DNA of 62,602 nucleotides from Nitrosopumilales archaeon (GTDB lineage Archaea > Thermoproteota > Nitrososphaeria > Nitrososphaerales > Nitrosopumilaceae), in assembly GCA_007280465.1 (NCBI GenBank), contig QYPM01000016.1, forward strand, positions 1 to 62,602, in the 5' to 3' direction. This document shows, one piece after another, positions 56,387-62,602 of this stretch. The first letter of the stretch is position 1; each line of letters opens with the position of its first letter. The translations under genes and the position numbers were made by a program. The notes beneath the pieces are model-generated. The model searched no databases. It was not told where the DNA came from and was given only the letters and a program-made list of their open reading frames with translations.

Positions 56387-59302
56387 ATGCTCAAGATTGA
56401 CAATAGGACTAAATTATTTGCAATATTAGCTGTCCTAGCAATTTCTTTAGTTATCACAGTTCCAAGCATTCCAAATTCTTACGCACATGCATTTATAGTA
56501 AAAAGCCAGCCATCACCATCGCAATCACTTTCAGTCCCACCAACTAAGGTTGATGCTTACTTTAGTGACCCAATAGATATCAAGTACAGTCAACTCAAAG
56601 TCCTGGATTCAGATGGAAAACAGATCCAGATAGGAGACCAGCAATACATCAACGGTGATCAAACCACACTTAGAGTATCACTTCCACCAAATCTCAAAGA
56701 CGGAATCTATACTGTTTCAACCAAAGTTCTTGATCAAACCGATGGTCATGTTACAGAAAACGCATATGTCTTCGGGGTAGGTCAGGCAGTTCCACAAAAT
56801 CTTGCAAATACCTTGTTGGCAAGCAATTACCAAGAAGTATCAATGCCTGAAGCTGCAGCAAGATTTCCATCCCTTTTAGGGCAGGTCATAGTTGCAGGAA
56901 TTGCAACTTCGACACTGTGGTTATGGGGACCAATTAACAAAATACCCATACTCAGAGATGCACTATCAGAGACTAGAATCAAGATAGAAAAATCTACTAT
57001 AAGATTATCAGTCATAGGCTCCATTGTCATTCTAGCTGCAGGTTTTGCAATGATTATCGTACAGGCCTATTCCATCAACGCAGGAATTCTAGACGCAATA
57101 TCTACAAAATTTGGAAATATGTGGGTTTTACGAATGATTGCATCTACAATATTATTTGCTTTAACCATTACAGTTTATTTCAAATCAAAAAAATCAACCA
57201 ATCTTCTTTCAAGAAAGTATCTGGGAATTTTATCAGTAGTAAGTTTTACAGTTTTATTTTCTACTAGTGTGATTAGTCATGGAGCTGCCACTGGAAAAAT
57301 AATACCATTGGTACTAGATTTCTTTCACAATGTATTTGCGTCATTGTGGATTGGAGGAATTATCTATATTGCATTTGTAATAATGCCTCATTTGAGACAG
57401 ATAACAAATTCAAGCCTAGGACTTTCCACAGTCTCACTTTTAATTCCAAGATTTTCTACTCTAGTTATTACAGTTCTTGGAGCAGTTACAATCACTGGTC
57501 CATTTTTACTCTACGCAATAGAAGGAAATCTTGCAGTAACTTTAGCGTCATTTTATGGCAAGGTACTCATAATCAAATTAGTTCTTGCAGCCACAATGAT
57601 CACACTTGGTGCATATGATCACATGTTCGTCAGCAACAAGGCATATCTTGCAATCTCAAACTCTACCACACAAACCATTCATACAAAATCAATTCTGGAC
57701 AACTTTCACAAGAGTGTAAAGATAGAGGCGGTTCTAGGAATTGCCCTTATTGCAGCAGTTGCAGTTCTGGTAGATTCAGGCTTGCCATCAAGTGAGTTCC
57801 AAAATCAATTACAAGGAATCCAAAATAATGTCTTTGCTTTGAGTCTAAATGATGCCTCAAATTCACAACAATTCACCCAAACGCAATTTGTAGAGAATGC
57901 AACCAGGGTAATACTTGCGGTCAACCCATTTTCTACAGGAAGTAACTCGTTTAACATATCGTTTCTAGATTCTGCTAAAAATCCCATAGATATGAAATCG
58001 GTTCAACTAAAACTCACTCAGACTGATAGTGAAATAGGTCCAATTACAATTGATACCAACAAGTCATTCCCAGGCACGTTTACTACAAACACTGATTTTG
58101 GATTTCCAGGCCATTGGACTGTAAGAGCAGAGGGAGTACAAAATAAAGTAAATTCACTAAATATTGTAGCAACCTACAATTTGTTTGTAAAACCAAAACT
58201 GGACAATCTACAGTTAAACATCAAAGAATTCAAGACTCCAGGAAATAGTAGCACCCCAAGATACCCAGTATATGATGCCATTAGAAACAAAATATGGGTT
58301 GGAGATACTACAATAAAGTCAGGCAAGATTTTAGATTTTGATTTGAATTCAGGTAAATACACTGAACACAAAATCGATGGATTAAACAGTGTAATTTATG
58401 CAGCATTAGATTCTCACAACACTTTATGGTATATTGATTATCAACAAAAAGCCCTTGGAAATTACAATCCAGATGATAATTTTAACAAGTACTATACAAT
58501 CCCAGATCAAGGAATTCTTTCCAGCATGGCAATTGACAAAAATGATACAATTTGGATTACGTCTGCAACTACAAACAAGGTATTAAAATTTGAAATTAAA
58601 AATGAGAAATTTGATTCAATTAATTTATCAGACAAATCTGATCCTCTAGGAATTGCCATTGATAATACTCAGGGGAAAATATGGATAGCAGAAGGAATAG
58701 GCAAAATATCCAGCATAGACATATCAGATAACAAAGTAACAGAATTTGCACCTTCGGGAAACTACACCATGGATGGTCCGACAGGAATTATTTTAGATCC
58801 TGATACAGGTAAGATCTTTATTTCAGAGCACGAAGGTTACGCAATATCAGTTTTTGATCCTTTGGTAAAGACATTCCAGAAAATCCAGCTAAATCACGAT
58901 AGCTTGCCATATGGAATGGTGTTTGACAAATATCACAATCTCTGGCTTGCACAACATACTCGTGACAAGCTTGCAATAATCAATCCAAGAGATGGTCAGA
59001 TAGTTGAAAAAGACACCCCTTCTACAAATTCATGGGTACAATGGATGACTGCAGATTCTCAAGGAAATATCATAATTGCCGAAGAGCGAGCAAATGCGAT
59101 AGCTACAATTTCAATCTCTGCCGGGCCTCCTGATACTATACAGATAACCAAATCAGAGATTCCCAAGTTTGGACTAAGTTATGCTCAACTTGTAGCTCCC
59201 GCAATTACAGGATTACTAGTGATTGTGGGATTCTTTTATTCTAAAGGAGTAGTTGACCTTAGAAAAGCCTCAAATCAAATAAGAAAAATACAAGAATTTT
59301 AA
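56387..59302 (+). CDS. CopC-CopD fusion with C-terminal Vgb-like beta-propeller
   Basis: CopC: SYAHAFIVKSQPSPSQSL...DGIYTVSTKVLDQTDGHVTENAYVFGVG; CopD: FFHNVFASLWIGGIIYIAFV; propeller: TIWITSATTNKVLKFE, KIWIAEGIGKISSID, NLWLAQHTRDKLAII. Confidence 0.88.
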   Translation: MLKIDNRTKLFAILAVLAISLVITVPSIPNSYAHAFIVKSQPSPSQSLSVPPTKVDAYFSDPIDIKYSQLKVLDSDGKQIQIGDQQYINGDQTTLRVSLPPNLKDGIYTVSTKVLDQTDGHVTENAYVFGVGQAVPQNLANTLLASNYQEVSMPEAAARFPSLLGQVIVAGIATSTLWLWGPINKIPILRDALSETRIKIEKSTIRLSVIGSIVILAAGFAMIIVQAYSINAGILDAISTKFGNMWVLRMIASTILFALTITVYFKSKKSTNLLSRKYLGILSVVSFTVLFSTSVISHGAATGKIIPLVLDFFHNVFASLWIGGIIYIAFVIMPHLRQITNSSLGLSTVSLLIPRFSTLVITVLGAVTITGPFLLYAIEGNLAVTLASFYGKVLIIKLVLAATMITLGAYDHMFVSNKAYLAISNSTTQTIHTKSILDNFHKSVKIEAVLGIALIAAVAVLVDSGLPSSEFQNQLQGIQNNVFALSLNDASNSQQFTQTQFVENATRVILAVNPFSTGSNSFNISFLDSAKNPIDMKSVQLKLTQTDSEIGPITIDTNKSFPGTFTTNTDFGFPGHWTVRAEGVQNKVNSLNIVATYNLFVKPKLDNLQLNIKEFKTPGNSSTPRYPVYDAIRNKIWVGDTTIKSGKILDFDLNSGKYTEHKIDGLNSVIYAALDSHNTLWYIDYQQKALGNYNPDDNFNKYYTIPDQGILSSMAIDKNDTIWITSATTNKVLKFEIKNEKFDSINLSDKSDPLGIAIDNTQGKIWIAEGIGKISSIDISDNKVTEFAPSGNYTMDGPTGIILDPDTGKIFISEHEGYAISVFDPLVKTFQKIQLNHDSLPYGMVFDKYHNLWLAQHTRDKLAIINPRDGQIVEKDTPSTNSWVQWMTADSQGNIIIAEERANAIATISISAGPPDTIQITKSEIPKFGLSYAQLVAPAITGLLVIVGFFYSKGVVDLRKASNQIRKIQEF

Positions 59303-59382
59303 ATATCATAGCCTCATAAAATAAGGAAATTTGTGCTGATAATCTTAAAAATACATATTAGTCTCGAAGCCTAATACGGGTT

Positions 59383-59499
59383 ATGACAGGATGTGGATGT
59401 AGTGCAAGTGATTCATGTATTGATCCAGCATGCAAATGCCAGACAACCGGTGTGTGTACTTGCGGCCCCAAATGTGGTTGTGCATCTAACAAAAAATAG
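59383..59499 (+). CDS. Metallothionein-like 38-aa Cys-rich peptide
   Basis: ORF missing from track: MTGCGCSASDSCIDPACKCQTTGVCTCGPKCGCASNKK; 9 Cys, four CxC pairs. Confidence 0.75.
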   Translation: MTGCGCSASDSCIDPACKCQTTGVCTCGPKCGCASNKK

Positions 59500-59693
59500 C
59501 TAGTATACAATATCTCATTTTTATTCATAAAATAAAGATAAAAAATCAACACAGACATTTAGAACTACAATTCATACAATTTTATGATACAGTCATGCAT
59601 GTGCAGTTACCAGATCATAATACTAAATACGAGCAAATGAAAACCAACTCACTATTTATTTAGAGTCAAAGAGTAAAACTCGATGAATCAGAT

Positions 59694-61061
59694 TTGATCA
59701 AGATTGTAATCCTATTTACTATTGCATGCATTTTATTTCCTAGTGTTGTTTTCTTGTCAGCCTATGGAGATGGACTTGCAAGTGAAACATTGCCACCCTC
59801 CATGATTGGCAACAAAAACGTTACATTATCAATTAACACATCACCATTTTTGATCGACAATTATCATGCAGGTACACAGATAAATTTCGTTTTGTTAGAT
59901 GTTTCCAATCAACAACCAATTCCACAAGCAACAATCGCAGTTTCTGTTTTCAGGGGGGACAAAGCTGTATTGGGTCACGTATTCATGAGCGATAGTGGAA
60001 ATTTTCTACTTGATTTGATACCAGACTCATCAGCAAACAAGATTTCAATTGATGAGCAAGGAGGACCATTACCAGGTCTACTAGGCCATAGTGGAGAGTA
60101 TAACATCAGGGGACCTACATTTTCTGCCGGAGGATTATACAAATTCAAGATAGAGGTTCTCACTATGGGTTCATACGATAATCAGGTCAGCAAATCATTT
60201 AATGCCGGAGTATCAATTCCAGAAACAAACAATTACCAAGTTTATGATAAAGAATATGGAAACCAGAATGTCACAATAATTGCATACTATGATCAAATTA
60301 GTAATTTTCAATACAATTCAAATGATAAAACCATGAATTTTGTGATGCCGTTTAACTGGAGCCAAGATAATATTAAACAGGTATCAGTTGTGCATCAAGA
60401 ATTAAAGATACCAAAATCATTTGGTGAGTTCATAGTCACAAAATATGACGCATCCATTAACGGAGTAAAATTACCTGATAAAGCTGTCAGCATAGATGAC
60501 TATTCATCAGATGAACGAATTGTACACCTCATCGTATATAAAGAGGAATTAATAAAAATTGCAAAACAGCAGGACGGTACAAAACAAGAAATGAATTTTT
60601 CGTTAACCCCAAGTAACACCACTAGTTTTCCAATCATACAATTTACAAGAAATGCCCAGTACAAGGTAAGCATTAGTTGGGATCCACCAAAAATTCTTCC
60701 CGGTTCAACAACTAGATTTAGCTTCCAAATTCTAGATCCTTATTTGATAAACAAGACAGTTGATTCCATTGACTATGATTTTTCCATAATTGCTGGTAAA
60801 AATGGAGCAATATTTCACAAGAGCGGTACGACTGACAACAATGGAAATATGAATACAATTGATACTCAATTCCCTTCTAATTATACAGGTACAATAACAA
60901 TTGCATTTGATAATCTAAATGGAAACAGTTTTGCAGATTCTGAATTCTCAGGAGTTGTCTCACCCCCCACAATAGTCCCAGAATTTCCCATCGGAGCACT
61001 GACGATAATAGCAATCTTGTTTTCAACAATAATATTATTTCCAAAATTAGTGAAAAAATAG
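59694..61061 (+). CDS. Secreted protein with PEF-type C-terminal anchor
   Basis: Signal peptide; C-term IVPEFPIGALTIIAILFSTIILFPKLVKK. Confidence 0.65.
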   Translation: MIKIVILFTIACILFPSVVFLSAYGDGLASETLPPSMIGNKNVTLSINTSPFLIDNYHAGTQINFVLLDVSNQQPIPQATIAVSVFRGDKAVLGHVFMSDSGNFLLDLIPDSSANKISIDEQGGPLPGLLGHSGEYNIRGPTFSAGGLYKFKIEVLTMGSYDNQVSKSFNAGVSIPETNNYQVYDKEYGNQNVTIIAYYDQISNFQYNSNDKTMNFVMPFNWSQDNIKQVSVVHQELKIPKSFGEFIVTKYDASINGVKLPDKAVSIDDYSSDERIVHLIVYKEELIKIAKQQDGTKQEMNFSLTPSNTTSFPIIQFTRNAQYKVSISWDPPKILPGSTTRFSFQILDPYLINKTVDSIDYDFSIIAGKNGAIFHKSGTTDNNGNMNTIDTQFPSNYTGTITIAFDNLNGNSFADSEFSGVVSPPTIVPEFPIGALTIIAILFSTIILFPKLVKK

Positions 61062-61063
61062 AT

Positions 61064-61342
61064 ATGAAGCGAGGTATCGTAATTGTAATTGGAGGAGCCT
61101 GTATGCTCATAGGAGGTCATTTTCTTTCACAAACTTTACTTGATTTAATCCCAACAATAAATCCAGCAAATTCAAGCGTAATAGCAGATACAAATTATCA
61201 CATGGTGACTCTAAGTAACCAATTAATTACAGTCAGCCAATTTGGAATCATAGTTTTACTTATTGGCGCAATCATTTTTTTTATTGACAGAAAAAATCCA
61301 ATGATTCAAAGAATCACAATATTGACTAAAATTCAAGTCTGA
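61064..61342 (+). CDS. Small membrane protein
   Basis: 92-aa ORF with two TMs, 2 nt after the preceding stop. Confidence 0.5.
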   Translation: MKRGIVIVIGGACMLIGGHFLSQTLLDLIPTINPANSSVIADTNYHMVTLSNQLITVSQFGIIVLLIGAIIFFIDRKNPMIQRITILTKIQV

Positions 61343-61432
61343 TTTTTTCATTTTATACCAGTCTAGCGTTAACCCTTCAAGTTCCAAAGGTGTTGTAAAT
61401 TCTTCTACTTTCTTGTTTAATATGGATCTGTT

Positions 61433-61663
61433 CTAGTTAGCACACATTAGTGTCGTAGTATTCTGTATTCTTTCCAATTGCCTTATTTTTTTTGCTATGA
61501 TTTCCCTCATCTCTTCAACATTAGGACATTCTATCTTCACCACAATGTCATAGTTACCAAATACACCTAAGACTTCCTTTACAGAATCGATGGATTTTAC
61601 CCCTTCAAGAATTGCTCCCTCTGATCCCATCTCACAATTTATCATGACATAGGCAGTTTCCAA
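61433..61663 (-). CDS. Stand-alone Lrp/AsnC ligand-binding (RAM) domain protein
   Basis: AYVMINCEMGSEGAILEGVKSIDSVKEVLGVFGNYDIVVKIECPN. Confidence 0.85.
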   Translation of the reverse strand: METAYVMINCEMGSEGAILEGVKSIDSVKEVLGVFGNYDIVVKIECPNVEEMREIIAKKIRQLERIQNTTTLMCAN

Positions 61664-61664
61664 C

Positions 61665-61689
61665 TATATTATAACGCGTTCATAATATA
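61665..61689. promoter_or_regulatory. Palindrome at RAM-protein promoter
   Basis: tatattat-aacgcgtt-c-ataatata immediately upstream of TTG start. Confidence 0.45.
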
Positions 61690-61868
61690 TGAGATTTTTG
61701 GATCATGCAATTTTAAAACATCATATTTTTTCATTTCATCAATACATTACTAATTAATTATTAAAAATAAGACATTTTTTGAAATGTTTTGGTCTATTAC
61801 TAATAATCACAAATAATAATTTCACTACAAGTAGATCTCAACATAACAAAATAATAAAAAATGTAAAA

Positions 61869-62602
61869 CTACTGATCTCCAATTAAGAAGATAACACTTA
61901 CAGTAGTTGTTACTTGTTGGTTTGAAGTAAATATTGGCGTAGACTTGTCAGCCATTGCAGACATTGCACCATAATACATTGGTGGTGGGGAGGAATTAAA
62001 GTCTGACAGGGTTACCATTTTTACTCCTATTATTTTCTGACCTAATGGATCAATTGCTTTTTCTGCTCGAGATTTTGCGTTCAAGATTGCTTTACTTAGA
62101 AGATCATCTTGGATACTTTGCTCTTTTTCAGGAGAGAGTGAGAACGATATATTGTCTACTCTGTTAGCTCCTGCTCCAACTGCAGTATCAACAATATCTC
62201 CAGCCATTGAAAGTTTAGTAGTTTTGACATACAAAGTGTTTGAAGTTCTATAACCTGTCAAGATGGATTTGTGTATTCCAGTGATTTTATCAGGTACCGA
62301 GTCTTCGTATACTGGATAGATTGAGAATCCAGCTGTGCTTAACTCATCTTTAGTTATACCAATTTTTTCAACAGCGCTTACTACGGTATTCATCATATCA
62401 GAGTTGGATCTGATTGCATCTTGTGCAGTATTTGCTTCAGTATCAACACCAAATTGAACAGTAACCAAATCTGGTGATATAGATGCAACTGCTGAGCCTG
62501 TTGAATACACGGTTCTCTCTCGTGATGCAGGTATTACAGGAACTTGTTGTCCATAGGCTTCTTTTTGAGACATTTCCAAGCTTACAAACACTGCAGTTGA
62601 AA
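61869..62602 (-). CDS. SIMPL (DUF541) domain protein, N-terminus probably beyond window
   Basis: ERTVYSTGSAVASISPDLVTVQFGVDTEANTAQDA...GYRTSNTLYVKTTKL...LNAKSRAEKA; frame stays open to the window end. Confidence 0.85.
   Translation of the reverse strand, partial: STAVFVSLEMSQKEAYGQQVPVIPASRERTVYSTGSAVASISPDLVTVQFGVDTEANTAQDAIRSNSDMMNTVVSAVEKIGITKDELSTAGFSIYPVYEDSVPDKITGIHKSILTGYRTSNTLYVKTTKLSMAGDIVDTAVGAGANRVDNISFSLSPEKEQSIQDDLLSKAILNAKSRAEKAIDPLGQKIIGVKMVTLSDFNSSPPPMYYGAMSAMADKSTPIFTSNQQVTTTVSVIFLIGDQ

Overview
62.6 kb archaeal chromosomal segment. The gene content (TBP, EF-2, PurP, methylmalonyl-CoA epimerase, PEF(G)-type C-termini, many small Zn-ribbon proteins, TTG/GTG starts, apparently leaderless promoters) suggests Nitrososphaerota (Thaumarchaeota), probably an ammonia-oxidiser-like lineage; this assignment is inference. 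Housekeeping and metabolic genes: tatC/tatA, purP, fusA (EF-2), tbp, msrA, mqnD/mqnE, mce, MFS and SSS transporters, NiCoT. Between and around them are accessory stretches. Most notable: (1) a 424-aa LAGLIDADG-type intein splitting the Walker A motif of a SNF2-family helicase; (2) a metal/copper neighbourhood at about 51.2-59.5 kb with NiCoT, multicopper oxidase, a pentapeptide-repeat protein behind a DtxR-like palindrome, a CopC-CopD-beta-propeller fusion and an uncalled 38-aa metallothionein-like ORF with 9 Cys; (3) an identical 14-mer (GAAATTGCTAAATC) 22-24 nt upstream of three small genes at 16-19.5 kb, in core-promoter position; (4) a 91-nt two-stem, three-way-junction RNA candidate at 39104-39194 followed by a 15-bp perfect hairpin; (5) two relic duplications at 21-24.6 kb, one copying the 3' end and downstream region of EF-2; (6) an RHH-receiver fusion. 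No tRNA, rRNA or CRISPR array was recognised by eye. All family calls are from recalled motifs; no search was run.
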